Shown: piece after piece, positions 1-8,284 of the stretch
Layout of the letters: every line of letters begins with the position of its first letter
How positions within the stretch are numbered: position 1 is the first letter of the stretch
Origin: Thermoplasmata archaeon
Lineage (GTDB): Archaea > Thermoplasmatota > Thermoplasmata > Thermoplasmatales > GCA-001856825
Assembly (NCBI GenBank): GCA_021792355.1
Contig: JAJYUV010000001.1
Location: forward strand, 124,001 to 188,000
Direction of reading: 5' to 3'
Length of the DNA stretch: 64,000 nucleotides
Translations under genes and position numbers: made by a program
The notes under the pieces: generated by a model
Database searches by the model: none
What the model saw: the letters and a program-made list of their open reading frames with translations, nothing else
What the model was told of the DNA's origin: nothing

Positions 1-2
1 GT

Positions 3-683
3 ATCAAGAAAGTTGAAGATTGTGCAGTGAGCAATCTAAACTTTTCAATAGAAGGCACGGGGTTCAGACTGGATACTGGCCATGACGACTATGAGGTAAA
101 ATTGCGGGCTTTAGGTGAACACCAGGTAAACAACTCTATTTCTGCAATACTAGCCTGTGAATCTCTGAAGAATTCTCCGAGCAAAAAAGATATTCTGCAA
201 GGCCTGCAGGAAGATCAAATCCCTGGAAGGTTTGAGATAAGGAGGAGAAATCCTCTTTTGATAATGGACGGGGCTCATAACTCCGAGGCAAGCAGAATTT
301 TAAGTACTAACATCAGGAGGTACTCAATAAAGGACCCTCTGATCGTCCTGGGAGTGCTGAAGGACAAGAACAGCTACAACATTTTGCAGAATTTATCAGA
401 AGTTTCAGAGAGTGTGCTCTTAACGGAACCGAACGAGCTGGAAAGGAAGAAAGACAGTGAAGTTCTAAAGAGGGAGGCAAAACTATTTTTTAAAGACGTA
501 GAAGTTCAAAAACGACCCTCCAGTGCACTCGATGCGGCAATCGATTCAGGAAGAAACACCGTAATCACAGGATCACTTTACCTCGTCGGAGAAATGGAAA
601 CACTGCTAGATGAGAAAGAAAAGTCTGAAATGGTTCCAATGGAAACGAAGGGGGTTGGAAAGCCTACAGAACTCATCGAATAG
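3..683 (+). CDS. folC: Folylpolyglutamate/dihydrofolate synthase, C-terminal part (cut by window edge)
   Basis: Mur-ligase-family enzyme that adds glutamate to folate or a related pterin cofactor. The frame is open to the left edge, so only the end of the central domain and the C-terminal domain are present. Visible family signatures are LGEHQVNNSISA (the GxHQxxN block), IPGRFEI, and LIMDGAHN, the start of the C-terminal Rossmann-like domain, followed by the closing TGSLYLVGE block. The last 20 or so residues lie beyond the conserved fold, and their codons coincide with an origin-box-like motif at 632-658. A dihydropteroate synthase gene lies at 56058-57128, so folate-type cofactor synthesis is encoded twice over in the window. 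Confidence 0.9.
   Translation: MKKVEDCAVSNLNFSIEGTGFRLDTGHDDYEVKLRALGEHQVNNSISAILACESLKNSPSKKDILQGLQEDQIPGRFEIRRRNPLLIMDGAHNSEASRILSTNIRRYSIKDPLIVLGVLKDKNSYNILQNLSEVSESVLLTEPNELERKKDSEVLKREAKLFFKDVEVQKRPSSALDAAIDSGRNTVITGSLYLVGEMETLLDEKEKSEMVPMETKGVGKPTELIE
632..658 (+). promoter_or_regulatory. Origin recognition box-like motif 1
   Basis: The core TTCCAATGGAAAC followed by GAAGGGGGT matches the archaeal ORB pattern as I remember it (TTCCANTGGAAAC, then a G-rich tail) to which Orc1/Cdc6 binds. It lies inside the 3' end of folC, 68 bases upstream of and in the same orientation as a second copy, and about 150 bases before orc1/cdc6. Function is inferred from motif and location. Confidence 0.75.
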
Positions 684-699
684 AATACCAGTTACATAG

Positions 700-724
700 T
701 TCTCCAGTGGAAACAGAGGGGAGT
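700..724 (+). promoter_or_regulatory. Origin recognition box-like motif 2
   Basis: The core CTCCAGTGGAAAC followed by AGAGGGGAGT is the second ORB-like element, in the folC-orc1 intergenic space and in the same orientation as the first. An AT-rich stretch (about 735-800), a candidate unwinding element that also contains the orc1 TATA box, follows on its right. Confidence 0.75.
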
Positions 725-777
725 GCATGAGATGCTGGATATTTATTCATTTTGGTAAAAGACTTGATAAGAAACGG

Positions 778-786
778 TTTTAATAT
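778..786 (+). promoter_or_regulatory. TATA box of orc1/cdc6
   Basis: TTTTAATAT is centred about 28 bases upstream of the ATG at 810, with no ribosome binding site in between. This predicts a leaderless transcript starting at or near the ATG. Confidence 0.6.
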
Positions 787-809
787 GGTTACTTTTCTCT
801 TACTATACC

Positions 810-2066
810 ATGGGCGCATCATCGAAAAACTTGTTTGAAAAATTCAACCATTCGTCGTTGATTGTTAAAGGTCAGAGACAAGCTCTGGAACCTGGATTTG
901 TGCCCGAACGGTTGCCGCACAGGGAGGAGGAAGCCGAGCAGCTTGCCGAAATTCTTTCCCCATCGTTGAAGAATTTCAAGCCTTCAAACGTTATCATATT
1001 CGGTAAACCCGGCGTCGGAAAAACGAGCGTAGTAAAGTTTGTAGAGAATGAAATGATGAAAGCGATACAGTCACGGCTGGACACAAAGATAAAGATTATA
1101 GATGTCAACTGTGGAATAGTCGACAATCCTTACGGTGTTCTGCTTTCCGTGGGGGATGGTCTTCTGGACGCTTGGGAGGAGAAACTTCCTTTTACTGGGT
1201 GGCCGCTAGACAAACTTTACAACACGGTTGTCGAAAAGATCAACAACTTCGCAGGCATTGCGATCATAGTCTTAGATGAGATAGACAAACTCGTGAGAAA
1301 GAGCGGTGACTCTGTTCTCTACCAGCTCCTTAGAATAAACGAAGTCTCAAATCAGGGGAGGGTATGCATACTTGGCATAAGCAATGATCTGAGGTTCACA
1401 GAATACCTGGATCCCAGAGTGAAGAGTCGTCTGATAGAGGAGACCATGGTGTACAATCCATACAATGCCTCTCAGATATACGACATCCTCCGTGACAGGT
1501 CGATGTATGCGGGAATTGCAGATTCAATTGACGACTCTGCAATGAAAACCTGTGCTGCTCTTGCTGCTCAGGAACATGGAGACGCAAGAAGAGCAATCGA
1601 CTTACTCAGGATAGCTGTCGAGATAACAGAAAAGGGAAATGAAGGAAGAATCGGTGATGAAACAATTTACGAGGCAAAAAGAAAACTGGAACGGGACGTG
1701 GTAGTCGAAACAGTTTTCACGCTTCCCCTACACAGCAAGCTGGTGCTCTTCTCCATCACGCTCATAAACGAGATAAAGAACGGTGGGAGTTCTACAATGG
1801 GAGAATTTTACGACCTGTATGAAAAGATAGCAGACAGAATGGGAGTAGGCAGCCTGACCCAGCGCAGAGTAGCAGATATAATTGGAGAGCTTTCAAATCT
1901 TGGTCTCATCGATACCAAGGTTCAGAGTTTTGGAAGATACGGTAGAACTACGACGGCAAGCCTAAACTACGGCTCTTCCAAAATCAAGGAAATTCTGATA
2001 GCAGACGAAATGTTGTCCCAACTGAAAGACGTCAAGCCTTTGCAAAAGTCCCTTCCGGATTCGTAA
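810..2066 (+). CDS. orc1/cdc6: Orc1/Cdc6 replication initiator
   Basis: AAA+ ATPase that recognises the origin and helps load the MCM helicase. Walker A is GKPGVGKTS (residues 65-73), Walker B IIVLDEIDK (152-160), sensor 1 GISND (189-193), and an arginine-finger region DPRVKSR follows (201-207). The C-terminal third (about 300-400) has the winged-helix character used for ORB binding. The length of 418 residues is normal. The gene sits beside two ORB-like motifs, supporting an origin-linked, self-recognising initiator. The ATG at 810 fits a leaderless start. No second orc1 paralogue is seen in this window. Confidence 0.95.
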   Translation: MGASSKNLFEKFNHSSLIVKGQRQALEPGFVPERLPHREEEAEQLAEILSPSLKNFKPSNVIIFGKPGVGKTSVVKFVENEMMKAIQSRLDTKIKIIDVNCGIVDNPYGVLLSVGDGLLDAWEEKLPFTGWPLDKLYNTVVEKINNFAGIAIIVLDEIDKLVRKSGDSVLYQLLRINEVSNQGRVCILGISNDLRFTEYLDPRVKSRLIEETMVYNPYNASQIYDILRDRSMYAGIADSIDDSAMKTCAALAAQEHGDARRAIDLLRIAVEITEKGNEGRIGDETIYEAKRKLERDVVVETVFTLPLHSKLVLFSITLINEIKNGGSSTMGEFYDLYEKIADRMGVGSLTQRRVADIIGELSNLGLIDTKVQSFGRYGRTTTASLNYGSSKIKEILIADEMLSQLKDVKPLQKSLPDS

Positions 2067-2068
2067 AC

Positions 2069-2076
2069 CTATATAT
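2069..2076 (+). promoter_or_regulatory. TATA box of the 2097 kinase gene
   Basis: CTATATAT is centred about 25 bases before the GTG start at 2097, only a few bases past the orc1 stop. The gene therefore probably has its own leaderless promoter. Confidence 0.5.
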
Positions 2077-2096
2077 CTTTGGTCTAATCTGGTACC

Positions 2097-2642
2097 GTGA
2101 AGGCTAAGGCTATTCTTATCATTGGCATGCCAGGCTCGGGCAAGGACGAATTTGCTTTGGTTGCAAGAGAAATGGGTATCGAAGTAGTAAACATGGGTGA
2201 TGTAGTCAGAGACTTCACATCGAGTATCGGTCTAAGCATCTCTATGAGTGGGGAAATAGCTTCCAGAGAAAGAAGAGATCACGGAATGGACATCTGGGCT
2301 AAGAGAACGATCGAGAGAATAAAGAGCAATTTTGTAGTAGTTGAGGGAGTCAGGAACATCGAAGAGATTCAAAGGTTCAGAAAGGATATGGAAATAGGCC
2401 TTGTAGTTGGAATTTCGTCAGGTAAGGATTACAGGTATGGCCGGCTTCTCAAGCGTGGACGAGAGGATGATCCTAGGAACCCGGAAGAGTTTACCGTCAG
2501 GGAGAAGAGAGAGCTATCCTGGGGAATTGGAGAAGTTATTGCAACGGCTGATCGCTACATCTGTAATGACTCTACGATCGAAGAATTCAGAGAAAAGGTG
2601 AAAGAATTTCTCAGGGAGCACATAATTCAAGAAAGTTCTTGA
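2097..2642 (+). CDS. UPF0200-type P-loop kinase (dephospho-CoA-kinase-like)
   Basis: Small nucleotide kinase of the UPF0200 archaeal family, related to dephospho-CoA and adenylate kinases. Walker A GMPGSGKDE lies near residues 10-18, NMGDVVR follows, and the lid region is basic (RLLKRGREDDPRNPEEF). The substrate is unproven; a different, GTP-dependent dephospho-CoA kinase is encoded at 13586-14095, so this protein need not do that step. The start is GTG at 2097, chosen from the TATA box and the immediate glycine-rich N-terminus. Its 3' end overlaps the convergent guaAA gene by 32 bases. Confidence 0.85.
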   Translation: MKAKAILIIGMPGSGKDEFALVAREMGIEVVNMGDVVRDFTSSIGLSISMSGEIASRERRDHGMDIWAKRTIERIKSNFVVVEGVRNIEEIQRFRKDMEIGLVVGISSGKDYRYGRLLKRGREDDPRNPEEFTVREKRELSWGIGEVIATADRYICNDSTIEEFREKVKEFLREHIIQESS

Positions 2643-3177
2643 AAATATTAACTCCGAACTGAGTGTGCTCAACTTCTGGATGGAATTGAAGAGCGTACCT
2701 TCCCTTGTCGCTGTTTGCCATGGCCTGAACTTTGCAAGTCTCCGAAGATGCAAGTAGTTGGAATCCCGTCGGTGCTTCCTTTATTTCGTCATTGTGACTC
2801 TCCCAGGCGAAGAACTTCTTTGGAAGACCTCTTAGTATTGAATCTCCCTCTATAACCGAAATTTCCACTTTCCCAAACTCTGGATGAACGGCGGGGCTTA
2901 CTTTGGAACCATAATGCATCCCCATAAACTGCGCCCCAGCGCATATTCCCAGTATTGGGATTTTCATCTCATCGAGGAACAGAGAAGTATTCCCCAGTCT
3001 AAAGCTTTCATAGGCTATGGACGGAGCTCCCCCTGATAAAACGAGACCATCTGCATCGCTTATCTCGCTGACGTTGGACTCATTACTTTTGATTTCGCAA
3101 TTCACATCTAAATCCCTTAGCACTCTCCACTCCCTATGGGTCCATTGTCCTCCGTTGTCGATCACGTAGACTTTCAA
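2611..3177 (-). CDS. guaAA: GMP synthase, glutaminase subunit A
   Basis: Class I glutamine amidotransferase that supplies ammonia to the separate archaeal GMP synthase subunit B for XMP to GMP conversion. The nucleophile elbow GICAGAQ carries Cys79, and FHPEVEH supplies His166 and Glu168, so the catalytic triad is complete. At 188 residues it is the stand-alone subunit form; subunit B is not in the window. IMP dehydrogenase, the preceding step, is encoded at 31652. It is convergent with the kinase gene and lies 13 bases downstream of the co-directional TrmB-type gene. Confidence 0.93.
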   Translation of the reverse strand: MKVYVIDNGGQWTHREWRVLRDLDVNCEIKSNESNVSEISDADGLVLSGGAPSIAYESFRLGNTSLFLDEMKIPILGICAGAQFMGMHYGSKVSPAVHPEFGKVEISVIEGDSILRGLPKKFFAWESHNDEIKEAPTGFQLLASSETCKVQAMANSDKGRYALQFHPEVEHTQFGVNIFKNFLELCAP

Positions 3178-3190
3178 AGGTGTTCACGCC

Positions 3191-3898
3191 TCAGGCTCTT
3201 TTGCTCATCAACATGTCGATGTAGCTGTTAATGTGTTCAGCTAGCAGGGGATTGTCTGTGAAACCACACGCGGAAAGATCCGGGGCTGCTATAAGTGCTC
3301 TAGTCCCGTCAGAAACCATGTCGGTCGCAATGAGTGAGTTATTCCTGAAGACCCTTGTACCTTGCGGTACTCTCTGATTGTCTGGGGCCACTATAGAAAC
3401 GGTCACATTCCTTGTTATGGCTGATTCGATCTCCTTCCCAAGCTCTTGTCGCAGGTCTCTGAGTTTTGGAGTGGAGATTGATGCGAACCGTTCAGCAGAG
3501 TTCAGAACCTCTTTCATCTTCTCTAGCACCCTATCCCGCCCGTAGATTGTATAGATGAGCTGAGGAAGGCCCTGCTGAGTCAGCAGCTCATTCATATCCG
3601 TGAGCTTATCGAAGAGAACGTCAAGATTCTTGGAGAAATTCTTCCTGATTTCGTAGATGTTCTTGGCCTTGAACACTTTAGGTCTCCCCTCCAGTGAAGT
3701 TATAAAGCCTCTTTCTTCGAGTTTTTCAAGAACCTTGTACGTGGAAGTTCTTGGAATTTTAGCAGTCATTGCTATACTATCTGGGGTACTCGCTCCCAGT
3801 AGAACAAGAGCCAAGAATCCCCTCAGCTCATAGTCAGTCATTGCGAAACTCTCGAAGTATCTCGATACTTCCGCAAGCTCTTTTTCAAAATCTTCCAT
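3191..3898 (-). CDS. TrmB-family transcriptional regulator
   Basis: The N-terminal winged helix (about residues 20-85) contains the TrmB-type block ALVLLGASTPDSIAMTAKIPRTSTYKVL and LEERGFI, where a regulator reads DNA. The C-terminal part (about 110-235) resembles the ligand-sensing/phospholipase-D-like region found in many TrmB proteins. Family members respond to sugars or other metabolites; the ligand here is unknown. The gene is divergent from the tRNA-thiolation gene, and the two share one palindromic TATA box (3920-3925), so it may regulate itself and its neighbour. guaAA follows closely and may be co-transcribed. Confidence 0.85.
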   Translation of the reverse strand: MEDFEKELAEVSRYFESFAMTDYELRGFLALVLLGASTPDSIAMTAKIPRTSTYKVLEKLEERGFITSLEGRPKVFKAKNIYEIRKNFSKNLDVLFDKLTDMNELLTQQGLPQLIYTIYGRDRVLEKMKEVLNSAERFASISTPKLRDLRQELGKEIESAITRNVTVSIVAPDNQRVPQGTRVFRNNSLIATDMVSDGTRALIAAPDLSACGFTDNPLLAEHINSYIDMLMSKRA

Positions 3899-3917
3899 GG
3901 GGAATAATAAAAAAGGC

Positions 3918-3926
3918 TTTTATAAT
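3918..3926. promoter_or_regulatory. Shared bidirectional TATA box
   Basis: TTTTATAAT contains the perfect palindrome TTATAA (3920-3925). Its centre is about 24 bases from the ATG of the minus-strand regulator (3898) and about 24 bases from the ATG at 3946 on the plus strand, so one element could serve leaderless transcription in both directions. Confidence 0.55.
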
Positions 3927-3945
3927 TTTTTTGACTACAATGTTG

Positions 3946-4863
3946 ATGCAATGTTCTCTTTGTAACAAGGAAGCAGTTGTTTTCCTGAAGTACAATGGCA
4001 GCCATCTGTGCGACAAGCACTTCGTCGAATTCTTCCAGAAGAGAGTAAACTTAGAGTTCCGACGAGAGCTAAAAATTACTAAGCCGGTCAGAATAGGAGT
4101 CGCTCTATCTGGTGGAAAGGACAGTTCAGTGGCTCTTTATGAGACGCAGAGGGTATTCGGGAAGAGGAAGGACGTGAGTATAGTTGCACTGACTATTGAC
4201 GAGGGTATCAAGTCCTATAGACCTGAGACCATTAGGGCAGCTTCATCCTTGACAAAGAAGCTGGGCATTGAACACCGGATCCTTAGTATAGAAGAGAATT
4301 TCGGAACCACCATGGACACCATTTCGCAAGGGGGGAGGCTCGCCCCGTGCAGTTACTGCGGAGTGTTCAGAAGGAAGCTCATTAACAAGGCAGGGATTGA
4401 TGAAGAGGTAGACTACATGGTTACGGGACTGAACCTTGACGATACGGCCCAATCCGTGATGATGAATATAGTTAGGGGGGACCTGGCAAGGATCGCAAGA
4501 ATGGGACCCCATAGCGAGACGAAGGCCGGACTGGTACCGAGACTCCAGCCTCTCCTCAAAATTGCTGAGAAGGAGGTACTGCTCTACGCAATCATCAAAG
4601 GCATTGACTTCTCCCACTCAGTTTGTCCATATGCTGGAAGCGCTATCAGGAACGAATTTAGAGAGTCGATAGACAAATGGGAGGAACGCTCTCCGGGAAC
4701 AAAGTATTCAATCATCAACTCATTCGAAAAAATTAGAGATATGATGCCAGTTGAAATAGACGTTAGGATGGGGAAATGCAAAATTTGCGGGTCTCCTACG
4801 CCAGGTGAGATATGTCAGAGTTGCTCTTTTGAGCAGGAGCTTGGAACATGGACAAAGTCCTAG
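3946..4863 (+). CDS. ttuA: tRNA 2-thiouridine synthetase, TtuA/Ncs6 family
   Basis: Adenylates tRNA uridine (position 54 or 34) for replacement by sulfur. The PP-loop SGGKDSS is at residues 55-61. N-terminal zinc ligands include Cys3, Cys6 and Cys22, the central cysteine pair is in PCSYCGVFRRK, and a C-terminal CxxC pair of motifs (CKICG, CQSC) completes the TIGR00269-type architecture. The frame stays open upstream; I chose ATG 3946 rather than 3940 or earlier because it lies at leaderless distance from the TATA box and keeps the Cys pair at the N-terminus. Its end overlaps the next gene by 16 bases. Confidence 0.88.
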   Translation: MQCSLCNKEAVVFLKYNGSHLCDKHFVEFFQKRVNLEFRRELKITKPVRIGVALSGGKDSSVALYETQRVFGKRKDVSIVALTIDEGIKSYRPETIRAASSLTKKLGIEHRILSIEENFGTTMDTISQGGRLAPCSYCGVFRRKLINKAGIDEEVDYMVTGLNLDDTAQSVMMNIVRGDLARIARMGPHSETKAGLVPRLQPLLKIAEKEVLLYAIIKGIDFSHSVCPYAGSAIRNEFRESIDKWEERSPGTKYSIINSFEKIRDMMPVEIDVRMGKCKICGSPTPGEICQSCSFEQELGTWTKS

Positions 4864-5330
4864 GGATAATCTTTCTCTTCTTGGTAATCGCTGCAGTCAT
4901 ATATTTTAGAAGTTTTGTGCTAAGTTCAAGGAGAAGAAATTACAAAACTATTTACAAAGATCTCAGGGTACACTCATCACTCGGTGGAAATCCTGGCGTA
5001 ATGGTCTACGTGATCTCTATAGCCACTGTAATAATAGGTCCCTTCTCGTATGAACTAATCCCGTTGAATGACGTCACCTACGTTTTGATGAACGTACTCG
5101 CAGGAGTCTTCTTTTCACTATTCTATCCACCGTTTGCACCAATCACTGGTTTCGCAACGATTGACGTAATAGAAATAAAAGGTACAAAGTACTGCATCGT
5201 TGGTAGGGTAATGAACAGGAAATACAAGGTAATCTCCATAATTGAAGATCAGAAGTTTGAAATAACTGCAGAATCTAGAAGGCAACGTCTAATATTTGAA
5301 GTCACGAACCGACCTTCTGACCAGAAGTGA
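4848..5330 (+). CDS. Small membrane protein of unknown function
   Basis: I do not recognise the family. One membrane segment spans about residues 4-22, followed by a basic stretch, and two more hydrophobic segments lie at about 50-68 and 78-95. The last 60 residues look like a small cytoplasmic beta-rich domain. The start overlaps the ttuA stop by 16 bases, which suggests translational coupling, and the 3' end overlaps the convergent gene at 5302 by 29 bases. Confidence 0.7.
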   Translation: MDKVLGIIFLFLVIAAVIYFRSFVLSSRRRNYKTIYKDLRVHSSLGGNPGVMVYVISIATVIIGPFSYELIPLNDVTYVLMNVLAGVFFSLFYPPFAPITGFATIDVIEIKGTKYCIVGRVMNRKYKVISIIEDQKFEITAESRRQRLIFEVTNRPSDQK

Positions 5331-5952
5331 GCCTTGAGATTACCTTGACTGCTGAATCCATGTATTTTTCATCCATAATGTAGGTCACGTCATTGTAGAA
5401 GGAAGCTACCTGATAAACGTTGATTCCATTGATGGCAAGTACGGTCGAAATGTAGGCAACATACCCCCTAAGTTTTTCAATAATGAGCGGAGAGATCACG
5501 ACAAGTTCGGCTAGATCTTCTCTGAAGGAGAGAACCTCTTCTGCGGGAAATTGTTTACGAACCTCTGGGGTATTTTTCCTATCTATTACCATAACAATTC
5601 CCTGACTCCCTTGGACAACCCTTATCTTACCGCCAGACCCATAGATCCCGGCGTAAATCTTAGAAACCTTGACGAAATTGTCGACAGAATTTCGAACTGT
5701 CAGGTTGGTTATCGAGTAGAATGCCTCAATTCTTGACTCACTTAGTGCAGATTTGTAGGCGGATTCTAGAGACGGATTTCGCTCGGGGTATCTCTTGATT
5801 GCAGCCAGCACAGCACTGAAATTCTGAGTCTTAAGCTGCTTCATGAGGTATCTGGCAAGTGATGAATAATTTACTATTCCAGACTGGAGAGAATCCATCG
5901 CGCATGGATTGGAAGAAAGATACTCCGACACCCTCTTGCTAATCCTTTCCAT
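5302..5952 (-). CDS. ACT-domain-like protein, possibly regulatory
   Basis: The N-terminal half (about 1-90) is helical; the block VSEYLSSNP, SLARYL suggests a helical, DNA-binding-like fold. The C-terminal half (about 140-210) resembles an ACT small-molecule-binding domain, with AYISTVLAINGINVYQVASF and a following hydrophobic strand, as in aspartate kinase regulators. No catalytic domain is present, so a ligand-responsive regulator is the best guess. It probably has its own leaderless promoter (T-rich TATA-like element about 26 bases upstream). Confidence 0.6.
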   Translation of the reverse strand: MERISKRVSEYLSSNPCAMDSLQSGIVNYSSLARYLMKQLKTQNFSAVLAAIKRYPERNPSLESAYKSALSESRIEAFYSITNLTVRNSVDNFVKVSKIYAGIYGSGGKIRVVQGSQGIVMVIDRKNTPEVRKQFPAEEVLSFREDLAELVVISPLIIEKLRGYVAYISTVLAINGINVYQVASFYNDVTYIMDEKYMDSAVKVISRLTSGQKVGS

Positions 5953-6093
5953 AAGTGAATATAGGTTTCATCCTTAAAAAATAGTTCCGTAATTCGAATG
6001 TTATCTCACATACCTTCCGAACGAACTACTTCAACTCAATGACACCGCTCGTGAACCGCACATCTAAAATTGGTAGACTTGTTCTGGATATGT

Positions 6094-6306
6094 ATGGTAT
6101 CTGTCAAGGATAGGAGAATAATCATATTACACAATTTCGACAGGGATGATTATTCTAAACTTTTGGGCTCGCTAAAATCCACGGGTTTAGGAGATAATAC
6201 GATTGTAGCAGTCACTACAGCTACGACCTTAGACTGGAAGGTAGGTCATCTCCTAGAGGAGCTCCTCCTGGAGGACGAAAGCCTGAAAGGGCAAACTAAG
6301 AGATAA
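6094..6306 (+). CDS. DUF3783-like small protein
   Basis: A 70-residue protein with an alternating beta-alpha pattern: RRIIILHNFDRDDY, then a helix, then NTIVAVTTATTLDWKVG and an acidic C-terminal helix. It resembles the DUF3783 group; function unknown. The frame opens earlier with TTG at 6070, but ATG 6094 directly precedes the conserved core. The stop abuts the stop of rubrerythrin on the other strand. Confidence 0.6.
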   Translation: MVSVKDRRIIILHNFDRDDYSKLLGSLKSTGLGDNTIVAVTTATTLDWKVGHLLEELLLEDESLKGQTKR

Positions 6307-6810
6307 TCAGAACTTCTTGAACTTTGATCCTCCGGTCCCACAAACGGGGCACTTTTCAGGGGGCTTTCCAACGACGGTATATCCACATACAGGGCAGATG
6401 TAGATGTCCTTTGCCTCTATATCTTTCTTTTTCTTGACACTTTCAAGAGCATCACTGTAAAGCTCTTCGTGAATCTTTTCAGCCTCGAGAGCATATTTAG
6501 TTGATACTTCAGCCCCCCTTTCTTCTTGGAATTTCGCAACCTCATTGAAAACAGGGTACATCTCGTTCACCTCGTAGTGTTCTCCGCTTATTGCATCTTC
6601 CAAATTTTCTGATGTTCCCTTAATCATCCCTAAATTTCTGTAGTGGTTGGTAGCATGAACTGTCTCAGCATAGGATATGGCTTTGAAGAGTCTGGACACG
6701 TTAGATAATCCATTTTTTTCTGCAACTTCCGAATAAATGGAGTATTTCATAGCTGCTTTGCTTTCGCCGCAAAAAGCGTCTTCAAGGTTCCTTTTGGTCA
6801 TGATTCTCAT
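6307..6810 (-). CDS. rbr: Rubrerythrin
   Basis: Peroxide-reducing non-haem di-iron protein. The N-terminal four-helix bundle carries the ligand sets around FCGESKAAMKY, SYAETVHATNHY and LEAEKIHEEL. The C-terminal rubredoxin-like domain has two CxxC knuckles (CPVCGYTV and CPVCGTGG) that bind the electron-donating iron. The length of 167 residues is typical. It fits an oxidative-stress function together with msrA and msrB nearby. A second in-frame ATG at 6801 is an alternative start. Confidence 0.93.
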   Translation of the reverse strand: MRIMTKRNLEDAFCGESKAAMKYSIYSEVAEKNGLSNVSRLFKAISYAETVHATNHYRNLGMIKGTSENLEDAISGEHYEVNEMYPVFNEVAKFQEERGAEVSTKYALEAEKIHEELYSDALESVKKKKDIEAKDIYICPVCGYTVVGKPPEKCPVCGTGGSKFKKF

Positions 6811-6900
6811 ATAGATCGATAAAGTATCACGAAGGAGCTATTTAGACCTTTTAATTAGAACAATAATCATGAGTTAGCTAGTCACTTTATTAATAATGCT

Positions 6901-8142
6901 ATGCACCCTGAATGTCCTATTTTACGGAGACAAGTTATTTGTTTCAGGAGCCCTTTCGTAGTAGGAAAGACCGTGGGATACCTGTTCAAAGCTACTTCGA
7001 TAAACGTTGCAAGAGCTGTTTACGCGCTCAACTGGTTCGATATAGCTCCTGGTCTTACCTATATTTCGAAAGACTTGGGACTACAGGTAGTACAACTAGG
7101 AATTGTGACCACTTTCTTCTATGTCGGCCTAGCCCCTTTTCAGCTCATTGGAGGAGCGCTAGCTTCAAGAATAGGATCAAGAAGAGTCGCCTTCATAGGT
7201 CTGCTTCTTCTAGGACTAGGGGCAATAGCATCAGGATTTTCCCACAACCTTGCAGAACTTTCATTTTCTAGATTCGTAGCGGGATGGGGATCTGCCTTTT
7301 TCTTTTCTCCCGGTCTATCTATTCTGAGAGACATTTCTCCTGTGGAATCGTATCCTTTGCAGGTGGGAATCTACAATGGAGTATTCGGTTTGGGTGCAGG
7401 TGTTGGTGCGTTCGGCTGGGTTTTTATTGATAAGGTTATAGGGTGGCAACTTGGTCTTGTAATAGGTGGTGTTTTGGTCATTTCCATCGCCATCGAGAAT
7501 GCAATTGCCCTAAGGGGGGTAAAGGAGCACAAAGCTGAATCAATAGGTTTCAAAGAAAAGATGATTACTGTAGTCAGAAACAAATATCTCTGGTTCACTG
7601 CGATCGGAACGCTTGCTGCTACATTCGTTGAAACAATTGGAGGACAGTTCTTGGTCTATTTCGGAGAGAATTATCTCAGGATAGCTTCTGTCTACTCAGG
7701 CTTTATAGACGGACTGTTCCTGACTATTGGTTTCCTTGGTGGTGTTGTGGGTGGTTACTTCCTCTCCAAGGTTCACATAAGAAGACCGTACACTTATGTC
7801 ACACTCGTTGTAAGCAGCATCTTCTTCATCCTGATTCCATTTTCGGGGAATCTTGTGATACTTACCTTGATAGTTGCAGTATGCGGATTCTCTGTACAGT
7901 CAGGATTCTCTGCACTTTACGTTCTTTCGTTGCTCTACGTACGGGACAAGGCCATGGTGCCTTTCGCTCTATCATTCGTAAATTTTATCGGTATCGCCGT
8001 TGGTTCTGTCTCTCCGTTCTTTTTTACACTCTTGACCGATAGGATAGGACCAGATTTCGGCTGGATTATTCTTGGTATCCTTGGGATCGCATTTGTGCCT
8101 ATTTTACTTCTTGCAAAGTCGACCGGAATCCCAGATAACTGA
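6901..8142 (+). CDS. MFS transporter
   Basis: About twelve membrane segments and an MFS loop 2-3 signature (GGALASRIGSRRVA, near residue 85) identify a major facilitator superfamily carrier, substrate unknown. The region FSRFVAGWGSAFFFSPGLSI is the segment 4 pattern. The N-terminal 30 residues before the first helix are poorly conserved in character, and the TATA-like TTTATTAATAA lies only about 12 bases before the ATG at 6901, so a downstream start such as GTG near 6973 is possible. A T-rich terminator-like run follows at 8278. Confidence 0.88.
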   Translation: MHPECPILRRQVICFRSPFVVGKTVGYLFKATSINVARAVYALNWFDIAPGLTYISKDLGLQVVQLGIVTTFFYVGLAPFQLIGGALASRIGSRRVAFIGLLLLGLGAIASGFSHNLAELSFSRFVAGWGSAFFFSPGLSILRDISPVESYPLQVGIYNGVFGLGAGVGAFGWVFIDKVIGWQLGLVIGGVLVISIAIENAIALRGVKEHKAESIGFKEKMITVVRNKYLWFTAIGTLAATFVETIGGQFLVYFGENYLRIASVYSGFIDGLFLTIGFLGGVVGGYFLSKVHIRRPYTYVTLVVSSIFFILIPFSGNLVILTLIVAVCGFSVQSGFSALYVLSLLYVRDKAMVPFALSFVNFIGIAVGSVSPFFFTLLTDRIGPDFGWIILGILGIAFVPILLLAKSTGIPDN

Positions 8143-8277
8143 ATCGACTTTTAAAGACCAATATGAAGTCAATTGTTTTTAATCTGGAGATTGGTCATTT
8201 ATTTCTAAATACTGCTAATTTTATTGAATTGTGAATGTTACGCCGAAATTGAATACATTTCAAAAATTTGTTCCCCC

Positions 8278-8284
8278 TTTTTTT
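8278..8284 (+). terminator. Oligo-T terminator after the MFS gene
   Basis: CCCCC followed by seven T residues, about 135 bases after the MFS stop, resembles an archaeal T-tract terminator. No strong stem precedes it. Confidence 0.35.

Larger units (their letters stand above)
625..809. other. Probable chromosomal replication origin (oriC)
   Basis: Two ORB-like boxes, an AT-rich tract and an adjacent orc1/cdc6 gene form the usual archaeal origin arrangement. I found no inverted ORB on the far side of the AT-rich tract, so the origin would be asymmetric or may have weaker boxes inside orc1. Strand-composition skew was not computed. Confidence 0.65.
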
